Shown here piece after piece: positions 34,840 to 44,059 of a stretch of DNA of 64,000 nucleotides. The translations under genes were made by a program, and so were the position numbers. Below the pieces are notes generated by a model. That model saw only the letters and a list, made by a program, of their open reading frames with translations. It did not search any database and was not told the DNA's origin. Location of the stretch: contig NZ_JOEA01000001.1 in NCBI RefSeq assembly GCF_000719115.1, forward strand, positions 62,001 to 126,000, given 5' to 3'. Origin of the DNA: Lentzea albidocapillata. Its GTDB lineage: Bacteria; Actinomycetota; Actinomycetes; Mycobacteriales; Pseudonocardiaceae. The first letter of the stretch is position 1, and the number at the start of each line of letters is the position of its first letter.

Positions 34840-35910
34840 GTGCAACTGACCCGAAGCCTGTCGTTGACCGACGCCGTGTTCGTCGGGCTCGGCTCGATGA
34901 TCGGCGCCGGAGTGTTCGCGGTGTTCGCCCCGGCCGCGGCGGCGGCCGGGTCCGCATTGCTCGTCAGCCTGGTGATCGCGGGCGTGATCGCCTGCTGCAA
35001 CGCGTTGTCGAGCGCCTGGCTGGCGGCGCGCTACCCGCAGTCCGGCGGCACGTACGTCTACGGCCGCGAACGGCTCGGGCGCGTGTGGGGCGACCTGGCC
35101 GGCTGGGCGTTCGTGCTGGGCAAGACGGCGTCGTGCGCCGCCATGGCGCTGACGGTCGGCACCTACGCCGGTGCGCCGAAACCCGTTGCGGTGGCGGCGA
35201 TCGTGGCGCTGACGGTGCTGAACCTGACCGGCGTCCAGAAGTCCGCGCTGCTCACCAGGGTCATCGTGGTCGTGGTGCTGCTCGTGCTGGCATCGACCGC
35301 CGTGACCGCTCGCGACGCCGTGCAGCCGGCGGAGTTCCTGCCGACAGGAATCCTTCCCGCCGCCGCGCTGCTGTTCTTCGCGTTCGCCGGCTACGCGCGC
35401 ATCGCGACGCTGGGAGAGGAGGTACGCGAACCCGCACGGACGATCCCCCGCGCCGTCGTTGTCGCTCTGGCGATCACGCTGGTCGTCTACACGGTCGTGG
35501 CCCTCGTGGCGTTGAACGCCCTGGGCAGCGATCTGGCTGGGTCGACGCTGGCTGACGTGTCGCCTTCGCTGGCACCCGTCATCCGGATCGGCGCCTGCCT
35601 GGCCGCGCTCGGCTCGTTGCTCTCGCTGCAACTGGGCGTGAGCCGGACCGCGCTGGCGATGGCGCGCGACCGCAGGCTGCCGGGGTTCATGGCCGACCTG
35701 CGTGCCGCCGAGGTCGTCACCGCGGTGGCCGCGATCGGGCTGGTGCTCACCGTCGACGTGACGCGCGCGATCGTGTTCAGCTCGTTCTGCGTGCTGCTCT
35801 ACTACGCGATCGCCAACGCCAGCGCGTGGACGCTTGGTAAGCGCTTCGTGCCTGCGATCGGGCTGGCAGGGTGCCTGACGCTGGCCGGTGCGGTGCTCTG
35901 GCAACTTTGA
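34840..35910 (+). CDS. APC-family amino-acid permease, probably truncated by the adjacent IS
   Basis: The 356-aa integral membrane protein begins SLSLTDAVFVGLGSMIGAGVF, the TM1 glycine motif of APC transporters, and has about ten TM segments where related permeases usually have twelve. GTG 34840 is four bases after the nos stop, so the two are co-translated; arginine supply to NOS is a reasonable guess. The stop (TGA 35908-35910) coincides with the predicted end of the TnpB element (TTGAATGCTC), so the last helix may have been cut off by insertion. Confidence 0.85.
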   Translation: MQLTRSLSLTDAVFVGLGSMIGAGVFAVFAPAAAAAGSALLVSLVIAGVIACCNALSSAWLAARYPQSGGTYVYGRERLGRVWGDLAGWAFVLGKTASCAAMALTVGTYAGAPKPVAVAAIVALTVLNLTGVQKSALLTRVIVVVVLLVLASTAVTARDAVQPAEFLPTGILPAAALLFFAFAGYARIATLGEEVREPARTIPRAVVVALAITLVVYTVVALVALNALGSDLAGSTLADVSPSLAPVIRIGACLAALGSLLSLQLGVSRTALAMARDRRLPGFMADLRAAEVVTAVAAIGLVLTVDVTRAIVFSSFCVLLYYAIANASAWTLGKRFVPAIGLAGCLTLAGAVLWQL

Positions 35911-37190
35911 ATGCTCCCCGCCCTACAGGGGCTTATGTGGGGATTCTCGACTCAGGCTGCCTGGCCGTCCGGCGGACGAGCAGGTCTTGTGCCGTCAGCG
36001 CCGACCGGGTTCAAACCTGCCCGGACCAGCATCACCGCCGCGGAGTTCTTGTCCCTGGGGGACATGGCCCCGCACGACGTGCAGGTGTAGGTGCGTTCGG
36101 ACAGCGGCAAGGCGTGCTTGGCTCTCGCACCGCATGCCGCACAGTCCATCGTGGTGTGTCTCGGGTCGACCAGCCGCAGGTCCCGGCCGTGCTTGCGGGC
36201 CATCGCAATCAGCTCACGCTTGGTGGCGCCGATCGCGGCGTCCGCGGCTTTGCGGGCCATCGTGGACTTCGCCAGGAACTTCGGCCGGAAGTCCTCCACG
36301 GCGAGCGCGTCATGATCGCGAACAACCCGCTTGGCCCACTTGCGGCCGGTGTCCTGCCGACGCCGGGCGACCTTCTTCTGGATCTTCGCCGCGTGCCGCT
36401 TGGCGTGTTGGTAGCCCTTCGAACCGGGCCGGCCCTTGGCCGGGCGGCGACGGGCCATCATCCGCTGATACCTCGCCAGGCCCGCCGCGGCGCACTTGCC
36501 GTAGCCAGGGTGCGGCAGGTCATGCGCGTCGCTGGTGGTGGTGGCGAGTTCCTTCACACCCCAGTCGACACCGATCACCCGGCCGGTCACGGGCAAGGCC
36601 TGGACTTGCGTCTGGACGACGAAGGAGCAGTACCACTCGCCGAGGCTGTCGCGGTACACGCGCACCGACGACGGCACGGCAGGCAACTCCCGCGACCACA
36701 CCGGCCGCACCACGATCCCGCCCGCCAGGCGCAGCACACCGTCACGCAACCGGAACCCGCGCTGGGTGTAGTTGAGCGTCGGCTCGGCCAGCGACCGCTT
36801 CTTGAACCGCGGCATGCCGGCACGCCGCCGCTGCGGCACCCGCTCCCGCACGTCCTTGAGTGCCTTGGCACGCGATGCGCCGAAATCCCGGATGACCTGC
36901 TGCTGCGCAACCGACGACCCAGACCGCAACCACACATGCCCAGCGCGCCAGCCCGTCAGGAGTTTGTCCAACTGTGCCGGACCGCACGTGCGCGGATCGC
37001 CGGGTTTCTCACGGTTGTGCCGGTGAGCCTCACGCGACTGCGCTACGCACTGGTTCCACACCCACCGACAGTGATCCCACTCCGCCCCCAACAAACGGCG
37101 GGCCGACGACGACAAGCGCAGCCGGTAGGAATACCGGACCACACCTGCCGCATCTGCCATGCAGGCGACCTTACCGAACAAATGTTCGGC
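35907..37190 (-). mobile_element. IS200/IS605-group element carrying only tnpB
   Basis: The element contains tnpB with no tnpA. At its right end (left in this window) the minus strand reads a CCCC-N8-GGGG hairpin followed by GAGCATTCAA, like IS605-type right ends; this part and the 3' end of tnpB would encode the omega RNA. Near the other end lies CCGAACA-AA-TGTTCGG (37174-37189). No target duplication is expected for this group. The outer boundary on the 37.2-kb side is uncertain. Confidence 0.65.
35952..37160 (-). CDS. tnpB: TnpB RNA-guided nuclease of an IS605-type element
   Basis: The ~402-aa TnpB/OrfB has RuvC-I GVDWGVKE, RuvC-II LAVEDFRP, a zinc ribbon CAACGA...CTSCGA, and RuvC-III RDKNSAAV, so the catalytic Asp, Glu and Asp are all present and it may be active. 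TnpB cuts DNA guided by an RNA from the element's right end. ATG 37160 gives the usual N-terminus (VVRYSYRLRLSS); the frame further upstream is not conserved. No tnpA is present, so movement needs help in trans. Confidence 0.93.
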   Translation of the reverse strand: MADAAGVVRYSYRLRLSSSARRLLGAEWDHCRWVWNQCVAQSREAHRHNREKPGDPRTCGPAQLDKLLTGWRAGHVWLRSGSSVAQQQVIRDFGASRAKALKDVRERVPQRRRAGMPRFKKRSLAEPTLNYTQRGFRLRDGVLRLAGGIVVRPVWSRELPAVPSSVRVYRDSLGEWYCSFVVQTQVQALPVTGRVIGVDWGVKELATTTSDAHDLPHPGYGKCAAAGLARYQRMMARRRPAKGRPGSKGYQHAKRHAAKIQKKVARRRQDTGRKWAKRVVRDHDALAVEDFRPKFLAKSTMARKAADAAIGATKRELIAMARKHGRDLRLVDPRHTTMDCAACGARAKHALPLSERTYTCTSCGAMSPRDKNSAAVMLVRAGLNPVGADGTRPARPPDGQAA

Positions 37191-37384
37191 TCTATCGGGT
37201 GATTGCGGACATCGCTCCACCGACCAGCGCGCTGCGCCCCTTGAACCGCCCCGGCTCCGCCAAGCCCCTTCTGCGGGAGCCCGAATTCCTCCCCGATCCG
37301 AATTCTTCCCGCTCTGAGACTGGGATCCTTCGGACGACATGATGATATGGCCCAGCTCACCTTTGATCGCGTAACGTGCGTACG

Positions 37385-38482
37385 GTGAGAGTGGGAACCC
37401 CCGCAGAGTCGCGGCCCGCCGAGCGCCGAGTCGCCTGCGTACCGGAAACGGTGTCGTCGCTGGTCGACGCTGGACTGACCGTGCATGTACAGGAAGGCGC
37501 CGGGCGTCACGCCCACGCCCTCGACGCCGCGTACCACGCGGCCGGGGCGACGGTGACGCCCGAGGACCCGACGCCGGAATCCGACGTCGTCGTGTCCGTG
37601 CAGCCGTTGACCATCGCCCAGGCCTCCGCGTTGAAACCGGGCGCCATCACCATCAGCTTCCTGCAGCCCCAAGGCGAACGGGAACTACTAGAGGTCTATG
37701 CGCGGCGGAACGTCACGTCGTTCAGCTTCGACCTGCTGCCGCGGGTCACGCGTGCCCAGAGCGCGGATGCCCTGTCGTCGCAGGCTTTGGTGGCGGGCTA
37801 CCGGGCGGTGCTCGTCGCCGCCGAACGGCTACCGCGCTTCCTGCCCATGTTCACCACCGCCGCCGGCACCGTGCCACCGGCGAAGGTACTGGTGCTGGGC
37901 GCGGGCGTGGCTGGCCTGCAGGCCATCGCGACCGCACGCAGGCTGGGCGCCGTCGTCGAGGCGTACGACGTGCGCAAGGCCGCGGGCGAGGAGGTCCGCA
38001 GCCTCGGCGCGAAGTTCCTCGAACTCGAACTCGAGACGCAGTCCGGCGTCTACGCGTCCGTGCAGTCCGAGGAGTTCCTGGAACGCCAGCGAGAACTCAT
38101 CGGTGAGCACGTGGCGGCGTCCGACGTCGTGATCACCACGGCCGCCATTCCCGGCCGCAAGGCACCGGTGCTCGTCACGACGGACATGCTCAAGGCCATG
38201 GCGCCCGGCTCCGTCGTGGTCGACCTGGCCGCGGAGTCCGGCGGCAACTATGCCGGTTCCGTTGCGGGCCAGGAGACCTGGGTCGGCGACGTGCTCGTGC
38301 ACGGCGCGCTGAACCTGCCGTCGTCCATGCCGGTGCACGCCAGCAAGCTCTACTCCCGCAACGTGCTCAACCTGCTCAAGCTCATGATCGCGGACGGGTC
38401 GGTGTCGCCGGACCTCTCGGACGAGGTGCTCGACGGCTGCTGCCTCACCCACGACGGTCAGATCCGCAAGGAGTTGCCGTGA
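37385..38482 (+). CDS. pntAA: NAD(P) transhydrogenase subunit alpha, part 1
   Basis: The 365-aa NAD(H)-binding domain I of proton-translocating transhydrogenase starts RVGTPAESRPAERRVA, then FSFDLLPRVTRAQSADALSSQ, and has the Rossmann motif VLVLGAGVAGLQAIATARRLGA at ~170. GTG 37385 is chosen because a TAACGT -10 (37372-37377) ends 7 nt before it; the GTG at 37376 overlaps that box. First gene of a three-gene operon; it overlaps pntAB by four bases. Confidence 0.95.
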   Translation: MRVGTPAESRPAERRVACVPETVSSLVDAGLTVHVQEGAGRHAHALDAAYHAAGATVTPEDPTPESDVVVSVQPLTIAQASALKPGAITISFLQPQGERELLEVYARRNVTSFSFDLLPRVTRAQSADALSSQALVAGYRAVLVAAERLPRFLPMFTTAAGTVPPAKVLVLGAGVAGLQAIATARRLGAVVEAYDVRKAAGEEVRSLGAKFLELELETQSGVYASVQSEEFLERQRELIGEHVAASDVVITTAAIPGRKAPVLVTTDMLKAMAPGSVVVDLAAESGGNYAGSVAGQETWVGDVLVHGALNLPSSMPVHASKLYSRNVLNLLKLMIADGSVSPDLSDEVLDGCCLTHDGQIRKELP

Positions 38483-38745
38483 TCGACCTGCTGACGATCT
38501 TCGTGCTGGCCGTCTTCGTGGGCTTCGAGGTGGTCTCGAAGGTGTCCACGATCCTGCACACGCCGTTGATGTCCGGTGCGAACGCCATCCACGGCGTGAT
38601 CCTCGTCGGCGCGATCCTGATCACGGGATCCGCCGAGAGCACCCTGGAGCTGGTTCTGGGGCTGGTCGCGGTCTTCCTGGCCACGATCAACGTCGTCGGC
38701 GGGTTCGTGGTGACCGACCGGATGCTGGAGATGTTCAAGCGATGA
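38479..38745 (+). CDS. pntAB: NAD(P) transhydrogenase subunit alpha, part 2
   Basis: The 88-aa membrane subunit has three hydrophobic helices (LLTIFVLAVFVGFEVVS, AIHGVILVGAILITG, LGLVAVFLATINVVGGF), contributing to the proton channel of transhydrogenase. GTG 38479 overlaps the pntAA stop (GTGA), and its own stop overlaps the pntB ATG. Actinobacteria typically have the alpha subunit split this way. Confidence 0.95.
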   Translation: MIDLLTIFVLAVFVGFEVVSKVSTILHTPLMSGANAIHGVILVGAILITGSAESTLELVLGLVAVFLATINVVGGFVVTDRMLEMFKR

Positions 38746-40100
38746 CGGTCCAGCTGATGTACCTCGTCGCGTCGGTGTGCTTCGTCCTGGCGCTGAAAGG
38801 CCTGAGCTCGCCCAAATACGCGCGCTACGGCAACTTCATCGGTGCGTTCGGCATGCTGGTCGCCGTCATCACCGCTTACCTCCACGGCGTTTCCCACCAC
38901 GGACTGTGGATCCTGATCGCCATCGCACTCGGTGTCGTGGTCGGCATCCCGGCCGCGCGGTCAGTGAAGATGACGGCCATCCCGCAGATGGTGGCGCTGT
39001 TCAACGGAGTCGGTGGCGCGGCGGCGGCGCTGGTGGCGCTGGCCGAGTTCTTCGCGGTGCCGGACACGACGGTCATGTTCCGGCTCGCGACCGTGCTGAC
39101 GGTGCTGATCGGCTCGGTCAGCTTCTCCGGATCCGTGGTCACGTTCCTGAAGCTGCAGGAGCTGATGACGACCCGCCCGGTGCTGTTGCCGGCGGGGCAG
39201 CAGCTCGCGATCGCGGCCGCCGCGTCGTCGATCGCCCTGTGCGCGTTGACGATGGCGGTGCCGAACGGGTTCCTGCTGTGGTTGCTGGCGGTCGTCGGGC
39301 TGGCGCTCGGTGCGCTGTTCGTGCTGCCGGTCGGTGGCGCGGACGTGCCGATCGCGATCTCGTTGCTCAACGCCTTCACCGGTCTCGCGGTCGCCGCGTC
39401 CGGTTACGTGCTGGCGAACACGCTGCTGATCGTCGCGGGCACGCTCGTCGGCGCGTCCGGCACCATCCTGACCCGGTTGATGGCGCAGGCGATGGGGCGG
39501 TCGCTCGCCAACATCCTGTTCGGTGCGTTCAAGGCGACGACCGTTGTCGCGCAAGGGGAAGAGCAGCGCACGGTCAAGTCGGGCACGGTCGAGGACGTCG
39601 CGATCCTGCTGGGGTACGCGAACAACGTGGTCGTCGTGCCGGGTTACGGGCTCGCCGTCGCGCAGGCGCAGCATGCGGTGCGTGAGCTCGTGGCGCTGCT
39701 CGAACAGCGTGGAGTGTCCGTGGCGTACGGGATCCATCCCGTGGCGGGGCGGATGCCGGGGCACATGAACGTGTTGCTGGCCGAGGCGGACGTGCCGTAC
39801 GAGCAGCTCAAGGAGCTCGACGACGTCAACCCCGGCATCACGTCGGTCGACGTGGCCGTGGTCGTCGGGGCGAACGACGTGGTGAATCCAGGTGCGCGGG
39901 ACGAGCCGTCCAGCCCGATCTACGGCATGCCGATCTTCGATGTGGACCGTGCGAAGTCCGTGGTGTTCATGAAGCGGTCGATGCGGCCGGGGTTCGCGGG
40001 CGTGGACAACGAGCTGCTGTACAACCCGAAGACGACGCTGTTGTTCGGTGACGCGAAAGACTCGCTCACGAAGCTTCTGGCGGCCGTGAAGCAGCTCTGA
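38742..40100 (+). CDS. pntB: NAD(P) transhydrogenase subunit beta
   Basis: The 452-aa subunit has about nine TM helices and a C-terminal NADP(H)-binding domain (VVPGYGLAVAQAQHAV; GANDVVNPGARDEPSSPIYGMPI). The complex uses the proton gradient to reduce NADP with NADH. ATG 38742 overlaps the pntAB stop. The last 35 bp overlap the convergent GGDEF gene. Confidence 0.96.
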   Translation: MTVQLMYLVASVCFVLALKGLSSPKYARYGNFIGAFGMLVAVITAYLHGVSHHGLWILIAIALGVVVGIPAARSVKMTAIPQMVALFNGVGGAAAALVALAEFFAVPDTTVMFRLATVLTVLIGSVSFSGSVVTFLKLQELMTTRPVLLPAGQQLAIAAAASSIALCALTMAVPNGFLLWLLAVVGLALGALFVLPVGGADVPIAISLLNAFTGLAVAASGYVLANTLLIVAGTLVGASGTILTRLMAQAMGRSLANILFGAFKATTVVAQGEEQRTVKSGTVEDVAILLGYANNVVVVPGYGLAVAQAQHAVRELVALLEQRGVSVAYGIHPVAGRMPGHMNVLLAEADVPYEQLKELDDVNPGITSVDVAVVVGANDVVNPGARDEPSSPIYGMPIFDVDRAKSVVFMKRSMRPGFAGVDNELLYNPKTTLLFGDAKDSLTKLLAAVKQL

Positions 40101-42036
40101 GCAGTTCGGTGACTTCGTCGGCGCTCTGGGCGGGCAGCAGCCCGATCACGCCGTCCGCGCCCGCCTGCCGCCAGTGTTCGGCGTCGTCGAGGGTGTGCAC
40201 CTCGTCGACGCCGAACCGCACGCCGAAGTCGTGCACGGTCCTGATGAGGGCCCGCATCGCCTGGTACAGCGGGGAATCCGGCCTGGGCGCGGGCGCGCGG
40301 GTGATCACCGAGCGGATCGGCACCTCGGTCAGCACGGCCAGTTCGTCGTGGCCGCCGTGGAACCCGTCCAGCGACGTGACGATGCCGCTGTCGTGCAGCA
40401 CCAGGGCGTTGTCGTCGCCGGCCAGCACCGACGAGATGTCCAGCGCGATCCGCAGCCGTTCGGGTGGAAGCCCGGTCTCGTCGAGCGCCCGCTTGACGTC
40501 GGCCACCAGGTCCTCGTCGCGGGACTGCAAGGCGCCCAACGCGATGTGCAGCGTGGGCGCCCCGTCGCCGAACTCCTCGACCCATCTTGTGGCCTGCGCG
40601 CACGCCTCCCGCAGCAGCCAGCGGCCGATGGGCAGCGACAGCCCCGTGGAGTCGGCCAGCGCCATGGTGTCGTTGTGGCTCAGGTCGTCCCAGTGCAGGC
40701 GGGCGACGGCGCCGAGCACCTCCTGGGTCTCCAGGTCGTGCACCGGCGCGTAGACGATCTCGATCTCGCCGTGTTCCCACGCCCCCGGCATCGACGCGGC
40801 CAGCGCGTACCTGCCCCGGCGGCGGGCGTCGTCGTGCGGGTCGTGCAACGCCCACTGCCGCTTGCCCCGCGCTTTCGCCTGGCGCAGCGCGGCGTTGGCG
40901 CACCGCATCAGTTCGCCGGCGGTCGCGAACGCCGGCGGGCGGTCCACCACGCCGATGCTCACCGACAGCGCGATGCCGTGATCGTCCACAAAGGTCGGTT
41001 CGCCGAGCGCGGCCTGGATCTCCTCGATGGTCGAGGTGACGTTGTCCGAGACCGTCAGCAACGCGAACTCGTCGCCGCCGATGCGCGCCAGCACGGCCTT
41101 CTTCTCGGCGGCGAGCTCGCCCAGGCGGTGCGCGACGATCTTGAGCAGCTTGTCGCCGGTCTCGTGGCCCAGGCCGTTGTTGACGACCGAGAACGCGTCC
41201 AGGCCCAGGTGGTACAGGGTGATCGGCTCGCCGTCGAGCTGCCGTTCGACCCGGGAGATGAAGTGCTGGCGGTTCGACAGGCCGGTGAGCGAGTCGTGCA
41301 GCAGTTGGTGGTCGAGGCTGCGCTGCAACAGGTGCAGCTCGCTGATGTCCTCGACCATCGTCACGTGGTGCGTCGGCCGGCCGTCCGCGTCGCGCAGCAC
41401 CGAGACCACGAGGTGCACCCACACCGGCTCACCGTCGGCGCGGATCAGTTTGCGCTGGTCGCGGACCCTGTCGGCGTGCCCCTCGCTCACCTTCCGGTAC
41501 GAGGCGCCCAGGACGGCCAGGTCGTCGGGGTGGTAGAAGTCGCGCAGTTCGCGATCGATGAAGTCGGCCCCCGAATCCAGGCCCACGATCTCGGCGAGCG
41601 TGTCGTTCGCCTCGACGCATCTGCCGGTGAGGTCGGTGATCGCGATGCCCTGCGCGGCGGAGTCGAACACCTCCTGGAACCGCGCCTGGCTGATCTGCAG
41701 AGTGCGCTCGACCCGCTGTTTGGCCCGCACGATCGCGACCTTGATCTGCTCCTGCTGGTCGAACGCGTCCAGTCGCATGGCCTGCGCGTACGCGGAGCTC
41801 AACCGGGCCAGCACAGGTAGTTCGAACGTGGGCGAGAGAACCTCGATCGTGGCGCGCAGCGAGTCCGGCCCGGTCGCGTGCAGTGACACCAGTCGATTGG
41901 CAACCGATTCGGGTGACTCCGGCAGCTCACGCAGCGAATCGAGCAGGGCCTGCTGGATTTCGGCGTGGGACAGCGGGATGTACGCGGTCGACGTCAACGC
42001 GTGCATCCAGCGGGCGGCGAGTTCCGGGAGTTCCAT
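40066..42036 (-). CDS. PAS-GGDEF-EAL protein, probable diguanylate cyclase with inactive EAL
   Basis: The 656-aa cytosolic protein has an N-terminal helical region, a PAS domain (residues ~115-235), GGDEF (~250-410) and EAL (~420-650). The cyclase core RIGGDEFAL is intact, so c-di-GMP synthesis is likely. The EAL signature reads AVARLHW in place of EALLRW, and other metal-binding positions look lost, so phosphodiesterase activity is unlikely. In streptomycetes such proteins control development. It starts at ATG 42036 after ACAGG; its 3' end overlaps pntB. Confidence 0.9.
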   Translation of the reverse strand: MELPELAARWMHALTSTAYIPLSHAEIQQALLDSLRELPESPESVANRLVSLHATGPDSLRATIEVLSPTFELPVLARLSSAYAQAMRLDAFDQQEQIKVAIVRAKQRVERTLQISQARFQEVFDSAAQGIAITDLTGRCVEANDTLAEIVGLDSGADFIDRELRDFYHPDDLAVLGASYRKVSEGHADRVRDQRKLIRADGEPVWVHLVVSVLRDADGRPTHHVTMVEDISELHLLQRSLDHQLLHDSLTGLSNRQHFISRVERQLDGEPITLYHLGLDAFSVVNNGLGHETGDKLLKIVAHRLGELAAEKKAVLARIGGDEFALLTVSDNVTSTIEEIQAALGEPTFVDDHGIALSVSIGVVDRPPAFATAGELMRCANAALRQAKARGKRQWALHDPHDDARRRGRYALAASMPGAWEHGEIEIVYAPVHDLETQEVLGAVARLHWDDLSHNDTMALADSTGLSLPIGRWLLREACAQATRWVEEFGDGAPTLHIALGALQSRDEDLVADVKRALDETGLPPERLRIALDISSVLAGDDNALVLHDSGIVTSLDGFHGGHDELAVLTEVPIRSVITRAPAPRPDSPLYQAMRALIRTVHDFGVRFGVDEVHTLDDAEHWRQAGADGVIGLLPAQSADEVTELLRAASRPPEAS

Positions 42037-42090
42037 CCTGTGTACAGAGCGTACGGATCTGCTGCCGTACGGCCAACAACGACAGGCCCG

Positions 42091-42894
42091 TCAACCTTTG
42101 CGGCCCACCGCGGCGTAGATGCCCGCCTTGTCCGGATCGTCGGTGTTCGTGCCCTCGGGCCGCCACAACGGCGTGGGCACGATGCCGGGCTCCACCAGTT
42201 CGAACCCGCTGAAGAGCCCCTCGATCTCGCTCTTCGTGCGCGGGTACATCGGGTTCTGGCTCTTCTTCATGACCTCGACCACACCCGCCATCTCCTCGGG
42301 CTGCAGGTCCTGGGTGAACTGCGAGACCGCGAGGTAGCTGCCCGCGGGCACGGCGTCGCGGTACGTCGCCACGATCGCGTTCGGGTCGGCCTGCGGCGGC
42401 ACGAAGTGGAAGACGCCGGCCGTGAGCACGCCGACGGGCTGCGAGAAGTCGAGGAGACCAGTGTTCCGCGCAGCCTGCAGCACCGCGGCGGGCCTGGTCA
42501 TGTCCTCCTGGATGATCGTCGCGCGCGGGTCGTGCTCCAGGATGAGCTGGCTGTGCGCGACCGCGACCTCCTCGAAGTCCACGTAGACGACGTGGGCCTC
42601 CGGGTCGGCCTTCTGCGCGATCTCGTGCACGTTGCCGACCGTCGGGATGCCGGAACCGAGGTCGAGGAACTGGCGGATGCCGTGCTCGATCATGAACAAC
42701 ACTGCCCGGCGCAGGAACGCCCTGTTCAGCCGCGCGATCGTGCGGGCGTTCGGCTGTGCCTGCAGGAACTTCTCGGCGAGCGCCCGATCAGCCGCGAAGT
42801 TGTGCCCTCCCCCGAGCAGGTAGTCGTAGAGACGCGCGGCGCTCGGCTTGCCCGTGTCGACGCCTTCCGGAACCCAGCTCACCAGTTCAGCCAT
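42091..42894 (-). CDS. SAM-dependent methyltransferase, DUF574 family
   Basis: The 267-aa protein belongs to a methyltransferase family much expanded in actinomycetes: PSAARLYDYLLGGGHNFAADR at the N-terminus, FLDLGSGIPTVGNVHEIAQ as the SAM loop, VYVDFEEVAVAHSQ, and a C-terminal FSGFELVEPGIV. Substrates are unknown. ATG 42894 is preceded by TAGCCT six nt upstream (42906-42901), so it is probably leaderless. Confidence 0.9.
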   Translation of the reverse strand: MAELVSWVPEGVDTGKPSAARLYDYLLGGGHNFAADRALAEKFLQAQPNARTIARLNRAFLRRAVLFMIEHGIRQFLDLGSGIPTVGNVHEIAQKADPEAHVVYVDFEEVAVAHSQLILEHDPRATIIQEDMTRPAAVLQAARNTGLLDFSQPVGVLTAGVFHFVPPQADPNAIVATYRDAVPAGSYLAVSQFTQDLQPEEMAGVVEVMKKSQNPMYPRTKSEIEGLFSGFELVEPGIVPTPLWRPEGTNTDDPDKAGIYAAVGRKG

Positions 42895-42964
42895 GGGGCC
42901 AGGCTACTGAGACGCCACCCGGATGTGGCAGGGGCCTGGGGCGATTGGTGCAGCAGAACCGCTG

Positions 42965-44002
42965 CTACCACTGGAAAGTGTTAATCAGCAGCGTCGCCAC
43001 GGCGACGCCCAGCGCCGTACCGAGCCCTCGCGCGACGTTGACCAGCCCGCTCCCGACCCCGGCCGAGCCTTCCGGCAGCGCACCCATGACACGTTTCGTG
43101 CAGGCCGGCGCGATGATCCCCAGCCCGATGCCCGCGACGATGAGCTGAACCACCTGCGGCACCGGCAGAACCAGCGCGATGGCCGCGATCAGCGCCCCGA
43201 CCCTGATGCCGGGCCTGCTCAGCAGCGTCGCCGCGATCGCGAACCCGAGCGGCAGCGCGGCGACCGTGAGTCCTATATGTGCCAAGGGTTGTTTCATCGT
43301 GAACGGCAGCAACGTCATCGGCACGAACAACGCGGCGTAGGTGAGCAGAACGCCAAGCAGTCCGGGCACCACCTGCCACGTCGGCTTTCCCTTGTCCCGC
43401 GCGGTCTTCGTGCGGGGGAGCAGGTAGTGGCCCGCGATCATGGCCACGACGCCGATCGGCACGTTGATCGCGAACACGGCCTGCCACCCGAAGTTCTCGG
43501 TGAGGTAGCCGCCGAGCAACGGCCCCGCCGCCAGCCCGGCCGCCTGCGCCGCGGCCTGAACGCCGAGCGCCTTGCGCCGTTGCCCCGGCGCAACCGCAGT
43601 GGTGACCAGCGCGACGCTGTTCGCCTGCAACATCGCCGCCCCCACGGCCTGAACGACCCGTGCCGCGATGAGCGCGTCGAACCCGGGCGCGTACACGCAC
43701 GCGACGGACGCCCCGGTGAACAACGCGAAGCCGTAGATGTAGACGATCTTGCGCCCGACCCGGTCCGCGATCCTGCCCATTGGGACGAGCAACGCCACGA
43801 GCGTGATCAGGTAACTGAGCGAGATCCACTCCGGATCGGCGTGGAAGTGCGCGCTCATCGCGGGGAACGCCAGCGTGACGATCGAGGCGTCCAGCTGCCC
43901 CATGAACGCGCCGAAGCAGACCGTCGCGATGACCAGCCAAGGCGCGTAGGACCGGCGCGCGATCCACGCCGGTCGGGGTGACTCCGTGACGAACCAGTTC
44001 AT
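42965..44002 (-). CDS. MFS drug exporter, compact DHA2-like
   Basis: The 345-aa transporter has the TM1 FGAFMGQLDASIVTLAFPAM and loop GRIADRVGRK typical of EmrB/QacA (DHA2) exporters. It is shorter than the usual 14-TM form: after TM6 (YLLPRTKTA) it goes straight to a late helix, lacking roughly two helices, so about ten to eleven TM segments remain. A consensus TATAAT -10 lies 9 nt before the ATG. It is divergent from a MarR gene, the likely repressor. Confidence 0.85.
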   Translation of the reverse strand: MNWFVTESPRPAWIARRSYAPWLVIATVCFGAFMGQLDASIVTLAFPAMSAHFHADPEWISLSYLITLVALLVPMGRIADRVGRKIVYIYGFALFTGASVACVYAPGFDALIAARVVQAVGAAMLQANSVALVTTAVAPGQRRKALGVQAAAQAAGLAAGPLLGGYLTENFGWQAVFAINVPIGVVAMIAGHYLLPRTKTARDKGKPTWQVVPGLLGVLLTYAALFVPMTLLPFTMKQPLAHIGLTVAALPLGFAIAATLLSRPGIRVGALIAAIALVLPVPQVVQLIVAGIGLGIIAPACTKRVMGALPEGSAGVGSGLVNVARGLGTALGVAVATLLINTFQW

Positions 44003-44059
44003 CGTGAACCGATTATATCTGACACAGAGCTATTGCCCGAGGTTCAGTACTATTTCCGC

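Noticed and set aside
37191..37375. Remaining C-terminus of the permease beyond the IS
   Set aside because: None of the three plus frames gives a hydrophobic helix that could continue the permease.
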